From Ochotona curzoniae (taxonomy: Eukaryota > Chordata > Mammalia > Lagomorpha > Ochotonidae): a stretch of 64,000 nucleotides of DNA. Location of the stretch: contig NW_024467106.1 in the NCBI RefSeq assembly GCF_017591425.1, positions 21,814,501 to 21,878,500 of the forward strand. Direction: 5' to 3'. The position numbers were made by a program, and so were the translations under genes. Each line of letters opens with the position of its first letter. Position 1 is the stretch's first letter. Shown here in pieces: positions 1-11,334 of the stretch. A model generated the notes under the pieces. That model did no database searches and was not told the DNA's origin. It saw only the letters and a program-made list of their open reading frames with translations.

Positions 1-73
1 GGTTTTGTATCTGTATCGCGCTCCTAGGCCCTGTTTCCATGCAGGAGGCCCTACTCTGACAAGCCCCTCCCCT

Positions 74-107
74 GGGGGCAGCTCTCCCATGGGGGCAGCT
101 CTCCCAT
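74..107. repeat. 17-bp perfect tandem duplication
   Basis: The unit GGGGGCAGCTCTCCCAT occurs twice head to tail at 74-90 and 91-107. It is a small local duplication with no evident function. Confidence 0.9.
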
Positions 108-734
108 GGGTGCTTTCTGGCTGTGCTCAGGATGACCTGGGCCGTCCTTGAGAAATCAGATCTCTATGGGCTTATGTTGCAGTTCTTTCGTTCTTTGCTC
201 ACTTTTGTTTGATGGCTTGGGTGGGAAGCTTCTGCCAGATGTGGTAACACCCCCACCAGCCCCTCCTTGCTGTACATGGAGCCAAGCATCTGTCTAGAGG
301 TGAAGTGTGGCTGGCAGAGGCCTGGATTTCAGGCCTCAGGCTCTGAGGAGACGTGCAGGGCTGCAGGCAGCAGGCAGCACAGCCCTGCCGTGCAGTGCCC
401 TGTGAGTGCGCTCCACGCCCGAGCTGTCAGCAAGCCATTTGCAGCCGGATGGAACACTTGGATGAATTTCCCTTGTGTTCTGAGCCCACAAGAATTTATA
501 TTGGTCAGCAGTGAAACATTATGGAGCCCTGTTTGGGGACACAGAGGCTTCCAGGGTGTAGTTTTGGTAAATTTGATATATCCTTGATATGCGGTTGCCT
601 AGAAACAGCAATTTGTATAAAAGTATACAGTGACTGTGTTTTCCACACCTAAAATCAGAAGACTCCATCTGGCAAAAAAGAGTGTATTTATGGGGACATG
701 GAACGTTTGAAATTGGAACCGTCCCAGAGCAAGT

Positions 735-848
735 CGGAGGCAGGGACTCGGCAGACTTGCACGCCGTATTCACCGCGCGCACAGAGCGTGACGCACGACC
801 GCTCATCTCCGCACGTTCCCTGGCTCCAGCTGAGGGATGAGCTTCTGC
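735..848. promoter_or_regulatory. Small CpG-rich patch, candidate regulatory element
   Basis: About fourteen CpG dinucleotides are packed into roughly 115 bp, including a CGCGCG core near 775, in otherwise CpG-poor AT-rich surroundings. It carries TGACG-type half sites (for example GTGACGCAC near 788). Such a patch could be a small unmethylated element or merely a slowly decaying sequence. No transcript or start site can be shown from sequence. Confidence 0.25.
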
Positions 849-1146
849 GCTCAGCAGGAACTGTCCTTTTAATTTTATTTCAACAGCCCAAACGACATTT
901 AAATACATTCTCATTTTAAAAAGCACAAAATGACACTAACAAATCCAAAGCCATCCTTGAACGTTGCTCTTCATTCCAGTCCCAGTCTCGCAGTAACTGT
1001 GGCTGTGAGCCTTGCGGGTTGCTCTCTCCAGCCTTCTTTGCACCGATGCACTGCACTTATATGTAAATATGGCATTTTGCTTCTTAAACATAACTCCCAT
1101 TATCGCATTTTTACAGTACATTGAACTTTACTAGTTTCACCTAATA

Positions 1147-1280
1147 CAAGGGCAATTCAAGCAGGTTCATGGAAAATGCAATTAAATGTCATTAAGCTTA
1201 TTTGAATATGAAATCTTTTGAAATCCATACACAGTTCTTTTCATAATACACATTTTTGTGAACAATTTGAAGATCCCTCA
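1147..1280. mobile_element. Short mariner-type inverted-repeat element (MITE)
   Basis: The left end (CAAGGGCAATTCAAGCAGG) and the right end (AATTTGAAGATCCCTC) are imperfect inverted repeats of the 'aaggg..cttcaaaaagttcatgga' type. Both ends are flanked by TA, the target duplication of Tc1/mariner elements. There is no transposase frame, so it is a non-autonomous relic. Related copies lie at 35667-35796 and 41279-41352. Confidence 0.6.
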
Positions 1281-2034
1281 TAGAGATTCTCCAAAGTCAG
1301 AATACATAGTCCTATCCTATACACTGTTATTGTAGTTTATGGCCACACAGTACTTATTCCTTAATCTGGAGATCCCATGGTAAATTTAGGGACTTCTCAG
1401 CTATTCTTTAGGATAAGCAAGTCTGTGATGAATTATTTAATCATGCTACTTCAGAACTCATGAAAGTGTTTCCTTAACATGCATGTTGAAAGGTGATTTC
1501 CAAAAATGATGGGGACATTTCCCAGAAAGTCAAGCGGCCTTTGCAAATGTGATTTAGTTTGGACGTGGTTTAAACCACGTTGTGTATCTATGAGGAGGAC
1601 TCACTATGGGGAGGACAGGTGGCAAACTCTGACACCTGCTGGAGCCAGGAACTGGGCAAGAGGCAAGCCAGTGAGTGTCACATGGCGTGGAGAGCTAACG
1701 AACATGGGGTCAGGCTGGAAGGGTATCCACTCAGTTCCAGGCAACTCAGCATATAGGAAGGAAGACTTGCTATTGACAATTATTTCATAATAGCCTGGAT
1801 TCTTAAAATATGCAATCTTCTGGTTTAAAAGGTTAGCAACAAATCCATTTAAAAATTGTTGGGAAGTCAAAATACATCGGCAGACCAGATTGAGTTGACT
1901 GCTGATGTGTGTGTTTTCTAGAGATGCTATGAGATATGGCCACCCTGGACTTAATTCTGACTAATGTGAGTGAATTACATGGTCCACCACGTTGGCAGAC
2001 ACTGACTGTGTCATTCAGGACATGACGGAAGGGT
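1281..2034. other. Intergenic DNA, possible very old LTR remnant
   Basis: No gene is seen. The part around 1440-1760 vaguely resembles the internal part of MaLR (MLT1-type) LTRs, but the match is too weak for me to call it. Confidence 0.3.
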
Positions 2035-2190
2035 GCTGCACCCACGTGGGAGACCCAGAAGAAGTCCCCAGCTCCCGGCTTTGGACCAATCTAGTTCAAC
2101 TTGGACACAACCATTTGAGGAGTGATCCAGTGGCTGGAAGGTGTCTCTTTGTCTCTTTCTCTCTGTAACTCTGAATTTTCAAGTAAATAA
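2035..2190 (+). mobile_element. CSINE, 5'-truncated, + strand
   Basis: Only the 3' half is present: the CACGTGGGAGACCCAGAAG block, the GAGTGATCCAGTGG block, the CT-rich run and a decayed A-rich tail. It abuts the oppositely oriented CSINE that follows. Confidence 0.8.
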
Positions 2191-2509
2191 TATTTGTTTT
2201 TATTAGAAAGTCAGATATACAGAAAGGAGAGACAGAGAGGAAGATCTTCTGTCTGATGATTCACTCCCTATGTGGCCGCAACAGCTGGAGCTAAGCCGAC
2301 CCTAAGCCAGGAGCCCGGAGCCTGTTCCAGATCTCCCATGCGGGTGCAGGGTCCCAAGGCTTTGGGTTGTCCTCTACTGCTTTCCCAGGCCATAAGCAGG
2401 GAGCTGGATGGGAAGCAGGGCTGCTGGGACACGAACCAGTACCCATATGGGATCCCAGTGTGTACAAGATGAGGACATTAGGTGCTAGGCTACCATGCCA
2501 GGCCCAAAT
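2191..2509 (-). mobile_element. CSINE, near full length, - strand
   Basis: It reads in reverse from a T-rich tail through GGAGAGACAGAGAGGAAG, the CCCATATGGGATCCC palindrome near 2442-2456, to the GGCCC head at the right end. Divergence is moderate. Confidence 0.93.
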
Positions 2510-2715
2510 AAATAAACCTTACAAAGAAAAGAAAAATAAACAAGGGAGGGAGGGAAGAAGGAAGGAAGAAACCAGAGAGAACCAAAGAAAAAGAAAGAAA
2601 CCAATCCTATACATTTAACAGCCATGAAGTTTTGTTTCCTTACACATCGGGTCACAGGAAGCGGCAGCCAGGGAGGGAACAGTGACTTTATGAAATCACA
2701 AAGCACTCAAGTTTC

Positions 2716-3032
2716 TGGGACTGGCGTTGTGGCACAGTGCACTAAGCTACTATCTGCAATGCCAACATCCCGTATCAAAGTACTGGTGCTCTTCCTCCGA
2801 TCCAGCTCCCTACTAATGTGGTTGGGAAGGCAATGGGAGCTGTCTAAGCACTTAAGTCCCTGACATCCCCATGGATGGAGATTCAGGCTCCTGGCGTGAC
2901 CTGGCCCCACACCACCTCAGCCATTGTGGTCACTCGACAAGTGAGCTAGTACATGGAAGATCTCCATTTCTCCCTCTTACTATCAGTATGCCTTTCAAAT
3001 AAATGAAACCTTTGAAAAAAAAAAAAAAACCA
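2716..3032 (+). mobile_element. CSINE, old full-length copy, + strand
   Basis: The head GGGACTGGCGTTGTGGCAC, the middle CCAGCTCCCTACTAATGTGG and a CTTTCAAATAAATG tail ending in 14 A residues mark it. It is much more diverged than the young pika copies. Confidence 0.85.
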
Positions 3033-3040
3033 CAAGTTTA

Positions 3041-3322
3041 GGAGTTTGGTCTAGCAGTTAAGTCACTGGTTAAAATGCCTGCATCCCATTTTGGAGTGCC
3101 TGAGTTTAGTAAGTACCCCTGGTTCCTGACTGAAGCCTCCTGCTAATAATGCAGGCCCTCAAAGAGGTGGCAGTGGTGGCTCAAGTAACTGAGCCCCTGA
3201 CACCCATATGAGACACCTGGACTAAGTTCCTGCCTTTCGAGTTAGGTTCTGGCATAGTCCCAACCATTCTGAGCATGGGGGTTGTCTTTTTTTTGTGTCT
3301 CTTTGCCTCTTAACTAAGTGAA
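3041..3322 (+). mobile_element. CSINE, diverged copy, + strand
   Basis: It is recognised from AGGAGTTTGGTCTAGCAGTT, CATCCCATTTTGGAGTGCC and the TGTGTCTCTTTGCCTCTTAA tail. The TTTTGGAGTGCC variant also occurs at 14.8 kb, which suggests an older subfamily. Confidence 0.7.
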
Positions 3323-3858
3323 ACAAACAAACCCAAAGAGATGAAAAAAGGCAGGACTCCAGCCTCTACCGTCTTCCTGATCTGCCATTCTTAGCATGAG
3401 GCCCTTTCTCAGGCTCACAGGGCAGCTGCAGTCCTGCCAGCCATTATTTATCCTGAATCCAGGCTGGAAGCAGAGGAAGGACAAAGGATGAAACTCATAA
3501 GCCAGTGGATCCAGTTTTGTTTTTTTTCTGATCAGGAAAACAAACAATAGCATCCCTGGGGCCCACCACCGTCTTTCCCTGCTCTATCAGCCTGTACTTG
3601 GTAGCCTGTGAAGTATTTGGGATTTAAGCATGTGGCAGCATAGGGAGACGAGGAGTGGTTGAGAAGGATTCTAGTGGAGAGGGGCTTCCTGCACAAGGCA
3701 GAGAGAACAAAGCCAGGGGAGGGTATGCAGAGAAGAGCAGGTGGCACAGCCAGGCCGGGTACATCAGAGAATGTGGCAGGAAGTGGCAAGAACCCAGGTT
3801 TGGGAGGCAAGCTAGATGTTCACATTTTTGTTTATTTGTTTGCTTGTTTATTTTCATT
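3323..3858. other. Intergenic single-copy DNA
   Basis: I recognise no gene or repeat here. Short frames on both strands look random. Confidence 0.5.
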
Positions 3859-4135
3859 TTTTAAATTTGACAGGCAGAGAAACAGAGAATACAAAGGAGA
3901 TTTATATAGGCACAGAGAGCTTCCATCCAATGGTTCGCTCCCCAAATGCCCACAAGATTCAACGTTGGGCTAGGGCCAAAGCGAGGAGCCAGGAACTGCA
4001 TTTGGGTCTCCCCTGTGGATGCCTGAACCACCACCTGCTGGCTCTTAAACTCTGTGTTAGCAGGAAGTAGAACTGGGAGCTGAACCAAGACTTCAACTTA
4101 GGAAAGGACTAAGAACCAAGCAGCATCCAGCTTTG
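3859..4135 (-). mobile_element. CSINE, diverged copy, - strand
   Basis: It reads in reverse from TTTGACAGGCAGAGAAACAG through GTTCGCTCCCCAAATGCCC and GCGAGGAGCCAGGAAC. The pyrimidine-rich 5' head is eroded. Confidence 0.8.
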
Positions 4136-4278
4136 CCTTCCCTTCCCTAAGGAAGAGCACGAAGCTGCCACAACAGCATGCAGCCTGACAGTGGCCAAGG
4201 ATACAAATATGGGACAAAGCAGATACAAAGGAGCAACCTTCCAGGTACCAAAAGAAGTTAACAGAAGGGGCAGTTAGG

Positions 4279-4597
4279 GGGGCCCAGTGCAGTGCCCTAG
4301 TGGCTAAAGTCCTCACCTTGAATGCACTGGGATCCCATATGGTCGCCAGTTCTAATCCTGGCAACCCCACTTCCCATCCACCTCCCTGTTTTTGGCCTGG
4401 GAAAGCAGTCGAGGATGGCCCAAAGCTTTGGGACCCAGCACCTGCATGGGAGACCTGGAGGCAGTTCTGGCTTCTGGTTTTAGATCGGCACAGCACTGGC
4501 CATTGTGGACACTTGGGGAGCAAACCATCAGACAAAAGATCTTCCTCTCTGTCTCCTCTCTGTATATCTGACTTTGCAATTAAAAAAAAAAAAAAAA
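4279..4597 (+). mobile_element. CSINE, full length with target duplication, + strand
   Basis: The GGGCCCAGTGCAGTG head, GGATCCCATATGG block and an 18-A tail are present. The imperfect duplication AGAAGGGGCAG(T/C)..AGG flanks the element at about 4263-4278 and 4599-4613. Confidence 0.95.
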
Positions 4598-4613
4598 AGA
4601 AGGGGCAGTCAGG

Positions 4614-5330
4614 CTGGAGTCAGTCCACAGGAGAACCCCACAGGGGAGAAGAACTTGCTGGAGGTTATGGTTTAGAGCTGTAAGCTGAGCCAATCTGGAC
4701 CCACCACACACTGGTGGACTGACTCACCATGCCAAAAAGCAGCATGCTTTCAGCAGGAAGGGAAGCCCTTTCCCCCTCTGGTCTGGCAGTGTCTCCCCCC
4801 GCACCCTCTGCTGAGCCAGCTGGCAATGCAGAAATATCTCCAGGCTGTATTTCAAGTGCACAAAGCAGTAAAAGAAGGTGGGTAGAGAACTTAGAGGACA
4901 GAAACTGGTTAAGTGGCCTGGACTGCACAGGTTGCCCTGGGGAGGCCCAGCAGGTGCTTCCCAGAGCCATGGGGTTGGGGCACAAACAGCATTTCCAACA
5001 CTGTCCTGTAAAAGCAGAGGCCTTTTTTCTACCTGTGAATCATTCACGCCCGCAGAAGCATCTCCGCAGGGCCTCCTTGGAACAGGTGCAGTGGCAAGGC
5101 ACTGCGAGGGGAAAGAGACATAACCAGGGAGCCCTAGATGCCCAGGAGCACGCCCGCCTCCGATTCAGTGAGATCAGAGACTCCAGGGGAAGGAGATGAA
5201 GATGAGAGGCACCGCCTCCACACCTCCCCTGCCTCCAGAATCCAGCAAGCTGTGAGATAGGCAGAAGGAGGCAGAGCAGATAAACCCAGGGCCAGATCCC
5301 CTGACCCTCTGGGCCAGGTCTGGCTCAAGC
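4614..5330. other. Intergenic single-copy DNA
   Basis: It is moderately GC-rich with open frames on both strands up to 156 codons, but these have no recognisable domain and mirror one another. I see no gene. Confidence 0.5.
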
Positions 5331-5334
5331 TCTC

Positions 5335-5485
5335 TGTAAGAGCAGATGCAACGATTCTGTGATCCATATGGTCTCCTTTTCAATGACTTAACTTTTCCAC
5401 TGTAGCATGAAAGTGACCATAAACAATACATGAATGGATGGGCATGGCCACATTTCAATAAAACTTTATTTATGGGCAGCTGCGT
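5335..5485. mobile_element. Old DNA-transposon fragment (hAT/Charlie-like)
   Basis: The stretch with GTAGCATGAAAGTGACCAT and CAATAAAACTTTATTTATGG matches, from memory, a common mammalian non-autonomous DNA-transposon family. The family name is not certain. Confidence 0.45.
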
Positions 5486-5599
5486 TTGAATTTCATAGAA
5501 TTTCCGTGAGTCACAAGACATCATTCTTCTTTGATTTTTCTCCCAACTGTTTGAAAATTAAAAAAAAAAAAAATCATTCCTAACAGGCCAGGACTCTTG

Positions 5600-5698
5600 C
5601 TGTTCAAAGCGGTTTTCACACTGAAGGGGCAGGTACCACCAGGAGCTCTGTGGAAATACTCAGATCCTGCCTAAACCTGCTGAGCTGGAGTTTGCACT
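5600..5698 (+). mobile_element. MER5A-like fragment
   Basis: GGAAATACTCAGATCCTGCC followed by CCTGCTGAGCTGGAG resembles the middle of MER5A, a small hAT transposon. It is short and diverged. Confidence 0.4.
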
Positions 5699-5992
5699 TT
5701 GCATTATTTGTTTAAATGAGAAAAAGAGATTTTGAGAGTGAGAGTCTTCCATCTAGTGTCTCACTCCCCAAATTCCCCAAAGCCAAGAGAGTGGCCAAAT
5801 GAAAGCTAAGAACCTAGAACTCCATCTGGGTGTCCCAAGTGAGTGGTGAGAACCTAAGCACCTGAGCTCCCAAGTTATGCATCAGCAGAAAGCTGGTTTG
5901 GAAACGAAGCCAGGACTTGATCCTAGGGACTCTGACTTAAGTGTTGTGTCCCAAGAGGCATCTTAACTGCTATGCTGGACACCAGCCCCTAG
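5699..5992 (-). mobile_element. CSINE, diverged copy, - strand
   Basis: TGAGAAAAAGAGATTTTGAG, GTGTCTCACTCCCCAAATTC and the terminal GCTGGACACCAGCCCC (head in reverse) identify it. It is the first of three consecutive minus-oriented CSINEs up to 6.6 kb. Confidence 0.8.
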
Positions 5993-6009
5993 AGCCTGTA
6001 TTTCTTTTT

Positions 6010-6316
6010 ACAAGATTGATTGATTGATTAATTGTTGAAAGGCCAAATTGCAAAGATAGAGAGAGAAAGGGGAGAGAAGCTCCACCTGCTATTTCCTTCC
6101 TCAAATTCCCACTGTAGCCTGGGTAAGGCCAGGGCTAAGTCAGAAGCCTGGTACTCAGTCTGAGTCTCCGGCATATTTGGGGATTTTTCCACTGCCTTCC
6201 CAGGCAGAATAGCAGGAAGTTGCATGGACGTCTAAGTAGTCAGGTATCTAACTCAACCTCTAATATGGGATGCAGGTGTCCCCAACTTAACCTACTGTAC
6301 CATGACACGTATCCCT
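6010..6316 (-). mobile_element. CSINE, - strand
   Basis: A short ATTG run (GATTGATTGATTGATTAATTG) replaces the usual tail, followed by GGAGAGAAGCTCCACCTGC and the reversed head near 6300. Second of three minus-oriented copies. Confidence 0.78.
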
Positions 6317-6324
6317 AAATCTGA

Positions 6325-6620
6325 ATTTTTAAAAAATTGTGTATTTGTTTAAGGGGGAGGGACAGAAGTGTGAGAGAGTCCATTCCTTGGTCACTCCCAA
6401 AATGCTTACAACTGCCAGAGCTGGACAGGCTTCTGGATCTGTGGCCCAGTCCAGGTCCCTGCTGTGGAGGATCAGGAAGTCAATTACTCAGGCTTTCTCC
6501 GCGGCCTCCCAGGGTCTGTAACAGCAGGAAACTGACAGCTGAAAACTGGGTCCAGACTGAGAAGCAGACTCAAGCCCTCCAGTATAGAATATGAGCATCT
6601 CGACCACGAGGTTAAATGGC
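6325..6620 (-). mobile_element. CSINE, old copy, - strand
   Basis: TGTATTTGTTTAAGGGGGAG, CCATTCCTTGGTCACTCCC and a decayed CAGCAGGAAACTGACAGC block are visible. Third of the consecutive minus copies; the 5' head is hard to delimit. Confidence 0.7.
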
Positions 6621-6789
6621 CACTTCTAGAGCATTTTTATAAAATGCTTGGGTGATACATACACCTTCATGTTCAAGGCTCAGGATTGGATCACATCCAT
6701 GATCCTGGCCTAACCCATAGAGAGCCTACTAAATCCTTGAGAGTACTGATGCTGTCAGTTCTAGTTGTAGTTTTTAAGCGGGAAGACTC

Positions 6790-6965
6790 TGAAGCCTGGG
6801 ATCCCAAACCTGGCTGGAAACAAGCATCACCCAGAGCTTTAACCTCTACAGACATCCAGTCCTGCCCCACAGGAACCCTGATTGGGCTATGGCAAACCCA
6901 GAGCACCAGAATTTCTGAAATTCCTCGGGTGGTTTCACTGGGCAGCCAGGTGGCCCAGGGAAGCA
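6790..6965 (+). mobile_element. MER5A-like fragment
   Basis: AACAAGCATCACCCAGAGC and ACCAGAATTTCTGAAATTCC follow the order of MER5A internal blocks. Diverged, with unclear ends. Confidence 0.4.
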
Positions 6966-7724
6966 GTTAGAAGTAGGTGGTCAAATCCAGTCAGCACATT
7001 CACGGAGCCTGGCCCACCCAGTGTTTCCAATTTGCTTGGCAGCCAGCATTTAAAAATGGAAATTGCATGTATATGCACATGCAAAATCTTTTATTTCCAG
7101 CTTTTCTTGAAAAATCTGGAAATCTGGCACACACAGCCCAATTCACACGTAGCCACCATGGGCCGGTGTGGAGTAGCCACTGCCTGTAGCAGCCCAGCCC
7201 TGCCCAGCCCACTCCCCGTGTTGTCTGATCCTGACTGCCTCACCCCTGGGATGTGCAAGTCTGTCCCAACTGGACAGCAACATGCACTGGACATTCTTCC
7301 TTGGCTTCTAGCTTTCTCTGGCTGTGCTGCTTGGCAGAGAGTGAGAGATTTCTTTCCAAAATCTGGCTTTAGATTTTCAAATTGTAGAATGGCCAATATG
7401 TTGTAAATTTGGGTATCGTGCCCATACGTCTTAATCTTCAAAATGTTATAACCTGCACAGTATTGTCTTACATGAGTTTTTGGATCTCCTAAGACAAATT
7501 ATGATCCCTTGTTAGAAAACCGTATGAAACAATTGATGGAGCCAGTGCCTGGTCAGTTTTGGCGTTTCACACAAGCACATCAATCTTACAGCTCACTTCC
7601 AGGCACCAATTGTTTGCATTTGCACATGGAATAATAATGTTTTATGTATTCTGAATTCCTCACAGCTTAAAAAGCATTTTCTTGGACATTCTTCAAACAG
7701 GATTTTTACATTGAATGAATCCAA
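6966..7724. other. Intergenic single-copy DNA
   Basis: No gene is recognised. A 174-codon plus-strand frame at 6882-7406 begins inside the preceding repeat fragment and has no domain. Confidence 0.5.
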
Positions 7725-7867
7725 TGTATCTCATTCAGTCACTGACAAGAAAAATGAAACTCAAGGAGGGCAAGTGACTTTCTCAGGTTAACCTGGCCAA
7801 TGAGTCAGGACTCAGGCAATTCTATTCTCTCCTTAAGCCTGTGCTTTAGCTAACCCACGCTGCCTCT
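7725..7867 (+). mobile_element. MIR element
   Basis: It has the core order of MIR: 'aaaatgaaactcaaggagg', 'caagtgactttctcagg', then 'gtgctttagctaaccca..ctgcc'. This is the ancient pan-mammalian tRNA-derived SINE. Confidence 0.7.
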
Positions 7868-8574
7868 AAAGAAAAGCTGCTCTGAGACGTCCCATGAAAA
7901 CTGTGACTCCTCAATACAAGACATCAATGTGGAAAACATATGGCTTTGGAAGTGCTCAGTCGTACACATCTGCTTTCTGACCTCATCCTGCTTAGATTAG
8001 ATTACTCTTGGCAAAGCCTTGGCTTATCAGAGAAACACAAGTCCCTAAAGAATGCTTGGTACAGGGTAAGGAGCATGGACTTGGGAGTCATAAAGCTGTG
8101 GATTATAAGAGCCCTCCCACCTCACTGCCCTCAGCTCAGCCTGTGGGAAGATCAGAAGCATCCAAATGGCTGGGTGTGAACTACAGCCAAGAAGAGGAGA
8201 AGCAGGACCCAAGATGCGGGAAAGAAAAAGCAAGCAAGAGAACTGTGAAATGTGAAAAGTGAAGGAAAAATGGGGAGTAGCTTTGGTGGGCTCACAAAGG
8301 GTAGGGGGGCTACTCAAAGAAAACTTCCATCTTTGGGACTCAGTATTCAAGTACAGTTGGTTACTAGGGGCTTATCTGGTATCAGGTCTCCCTTCCCACT
8401 CTCCCTTTCACTAGAATAGTTGAGGTGTTGTGTTTGCTTAACCAAGCTCATTCCTTTGCTAGAAGGATGTACAACCAAGTAAAGCCAGGGGTGTATGTCA
8501 GATTTGCACTGGGGACATTTTTACTGGTCACGATGAACCCATGAAACCCTATGCTTTCATTTTCATTGCTTCTG
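7868..8574. other. Intergenic DNA, possible MIR trace
   Basis: GGAGCATGGACTTGGGAGTCA near 8070 resembles a MIRb segment. Otherwise nothing is recognised. Confidence 0.4.
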
Positions 8575-8700
8575 CCCTGTTCTCACCTCATCACCTCTCC
8601 CTGGACCACCATACCATCCTTCTTAACAGTTTCCTGGCCCTTTAGCCTCTGTAATTAGCCCAGCCTCTGTACTGTCAATCATTCAGTATTCTCATCATAC
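8575..8700 (+). mobile_element. L2-like LINE fragment
   Basis: The pyrimidine-rich block around TCACCTCTCCCTGGACCACC resembles the L2 reverse-transcriptase region (CR1-like clade). Very diverged. Confidence 0.35.
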
Positions 8701-8734
8701 CTGATTGCTAGAATCACCTGAGAAGTTACAGGAC

Positions 8735-9060
8735 TAAATGAGGTAGGCCAGGCCTGGTTGGGAATGGTGTAATAGGACCAGTTATGGGGTTTGGACTTCA
8801 TCTTGCAAGTAGTTCCAGAATTATTATTTTATCACAGTGACCCCTGACTTTATAGTGAAGTGATCCAAGGGTCATTTAAGACTCCCTGTATTAGTTCACA
8901 TCCCAGACAAACTACATTGAAATCTTCTGGAATGAACACAAGCAACCATTGGGATAAATCTTACCAGATATAACTGAGGGTGGGACCTACTGCTCTTAGT
9001 TCTGAAGTGGAGGATAGATTAGGAGAAAAGACACCAAAGAAAACATCAGGAAGGTGGTTT
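8735..9060. repeat. Unclassified ancient interspersed repeat
   Basis: GGGGTTTGGACTTCATCTTG is a phrase I associate with an old widespread mammalian repeat. I cannot name the family. Confidence 0.3.
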
Positions 9061-9580
9061 CAGAATCTGACCGGTGCCCCAGATGACAGTAGAGAACGAC
9101 TGGTGGAAATAGGAAGAAAGGAGGAATGAGTTAGGTTATGAAAACAGAATAAGATTGATTAATTGATGGCTGGAGTTAGGCACAAGGAGGATGGCTGAAT
9201 CTCTGCTCGGTCAATGGGCTGAGTGGTGGCACCATTACTGAGATGTGGAAGACTGGAAGAGGCCTGAGTATTGGAGAGGGCCAAAGGAGGAGCTGTGGGA
9301 TGGGACAGGAGGGTAGGTTTGCAGGAACACATCGTGAAGAATCGTAGGTTCTTGGAAGTGCATGGTAACTGTGACAGGAAAGTGAGGCATGGAGGAGGCA
9401 TATCTGCTGCTCAGATGTGCCATTCAAGAGAAAGAATATAGGAGTCTTTGTGTGACCAGAATAGAATTCCCACCATTGAGGTCAAATAGTTGTTCAAATA
9501 GTTGGAGACCAAGGATGTAGATGATTGAGGCAAATGGAACAACAAAGTCGAGACCATGACAGAGAAAACAGGTGATAATG
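9061..9580 (-). mobile_element. L2-like LINE fragment, - strand
   Basis: On the minus strand, CCCATCTCAGTAAATGGC-type wording (here CACATCTCAGTAATGGTGCC near 9230-9249) matches the L2 ORF2 region after the reverse-transcriptase core. All frames are broken. Confidence 0.5.
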
Positions 9581-9896
9581 GAATAACAGAAAAACCAACT
9601 CAACAGTGACTTAGGTTAAGGCTAGGGATCCTTGGCCCCCCAAGAAGACAAAGATGGAAAAGAGGAACAGGGTTCACAAAAGTAGGACAGAGATGAGCAG
9701 AACCGCTGCTCCGTCTTCAGTTTTTACTTGCCCATGCTAATGTGATGACAATACAAAGAGAGTAAATTCAATGTACTTCATGTACACAGACTAAGGCTTC
9801 AATGATATCCTCTTCCTCCTTCCTTCCTTCTCTGTTTCCTTCTCTTTATGTCTGAGATAACAGATTTTTAAATGTATATTATAGTCAAAGGCTAAA
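9581..9896. other. Intergenic DNA
   Basis: Nothing is recognised apart from a pyrimidine-rich run near 9810-9850. Confidence 0.4.
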
Positions 9897-10190
9897 TGAG
9901 ATTTATGTGTTTACTTGAAAGGTAAATTTACAGATAGAAAGGGGAAAGACCTTCTTTTTGCTAATTCACTCTGTGAATGGCCACAACAGCTGGGGTTGGG
10001 CCAGGCTGAGGCCTGGTCCTTGGAGGCAGGGACCTAAACCCTTGCGCCAACTTCCACTGCTTTCCCAGACACATTGGCAGGCAGATGGATCAGAAATGGG
10101 ACAGCAAAGACCTGAATAGGCACTCATATGGGATGCCAGCACAGTGGTGATGGCTTAACCCTTTATGTAGCAATGCCAACTCCCTGGTCA
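9897..10190 (-). mobile_element. CSINE, - strand
   Basis: TACTTGAAAGGTAAATTTAC, the CACAACAGCTGGGGTTGGGCC block and CACTCATATGGGATGCCAG mark it. Moderately diverged. Confidence 0.85.
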
Positions 10191-11330
10191 AAAAATATAG
10201 AGGTGTTTTATACAGTCCCTCACCTCACCCTACCATGTTCTCCCAGCCTGGGTTAAACAAATAAGACTGAATATAACATCCCGTCCTAGAAAGATGGGTA
10301 TTGAGAACCCCTGCTAATTGTACAGACTTGAAATTAGGCAGAGAATGGAAATTCTTTGTCAAGGTCCCTCCCAGAAAGTAGGTAGCCAAGAGGGAGCTGG
10401 AAGCCTTTGGGATCAGCTCACAGCACCCTTCAAGGCAGGCTGGGACATGACATCATCTCCTTCTTACAGAGCCAACACAGCTCTCAGCATCTGTTCAGGC
10501 GCTCAGCACCTCAAAGGCAACTTAGAAGCATCAGAAACATCTCTGATCTGAGCAAGTGATGATCATGAGGAAGAAGGCCAGGAAGGCATCAGGGGTCATT
10601 CCTTTGAAAGTGTTCACTTGAGCCAAGGAGAATGGCACTCTCCGCTAAGAGTATTTCCTTGGAAATGAACTGTTTCCATACCTGTCCAATCTAATGAGCC
10701 CCAACAGCCTCCAGTTAGGAAATGCCATAATAGTCTGGGATCAGGGGACATGATCTGTGAGAAAGAACAGTAGAAAAGGAGTTGGGGGTCATAACCAATC
10801 TGTCATGTACCAGTTTCTTCAGCTAATAATGTCCCCTTCATGTACCAGTTTCTTCAGCTAATAATGTCCCCTTCTACACGGACTGTTAAAATTGTAAGGT
10901 CAGACTTCACAATCTTTGAGTCCTTCCAAAACAACGGTGTGGTTTGCCCTGCACCCTTCCCAGCTCCTCATCAAACAGCTACTGTAAATTCTTTCCCATA
11001 CATGGGAGAAGGAGTCTTCCTCTTCCAGTGCCAGAGTCCCTCCTCCAGGTGGAATTAATTAGCTGTCACGGCTGGAAGTAGGGGAAAATGGATTCCATTC
11101 TCATGTTATATTGCTTAAAAACAGATTTCCATATAAGCACACACATCTGTCTTTGGGTCTGCTTTGAAAGATGCTTCTGCTGACAGGTTTTGGGCAAGTT
11201 CAGAGAGCAAGGAAGCCTCCTTTTGCAACACTTACCTCCTTCAGGAGTGAGAGGTTTGTGTTCTCTCAGTTTAGTACTCTTCAAGGAAGTGGGCTGTGGA
11301 TATGACCCTTTCCAGCTAAAGTGGCACTTT
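10191..11330. other. Intergenic single-copy DNA with one tandem duplication
   Basis: No gene is recognised. The 35-bp duplication at 10803-10874 is listed separately. Confidence 0.5.
10803..10874. repeat. 35-bp perfect tandem duplication
   Basis: A 35-bp unit beginning TCATGTACCAGTTTCTTCAG is repeated exactly at 803-837 and 838-872 of this kilobase, with two further matching bases. The lack of any mismatch indicates a recent event, an allelic variant or an assembly artefact. Confidence 0.95.
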
Positions 11331-11334
11331 CTAA

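Larger units (their letters stand above)
1..1144. other. Intergenic single-copy DNA, no gene seen
   Basis: No exon-like open frame or recognised repeat is seen here apart from a 17-bp direct duplication and a CpG-rich patch, listed separately. The stretch contains no CSINE, which is unusual for the first half of this window and fits mildly with constraint or old unique sequence. The short open frames are on both strands, overlap one another and match no family I know. Confidence 0.5.

Noticed and set aside
6882..7406. 174-codon plus-strand frame
   Set aside because: It starts in a MER5A-like fragment and has no family resemblance; opposite-strand frames cover the same DNA.
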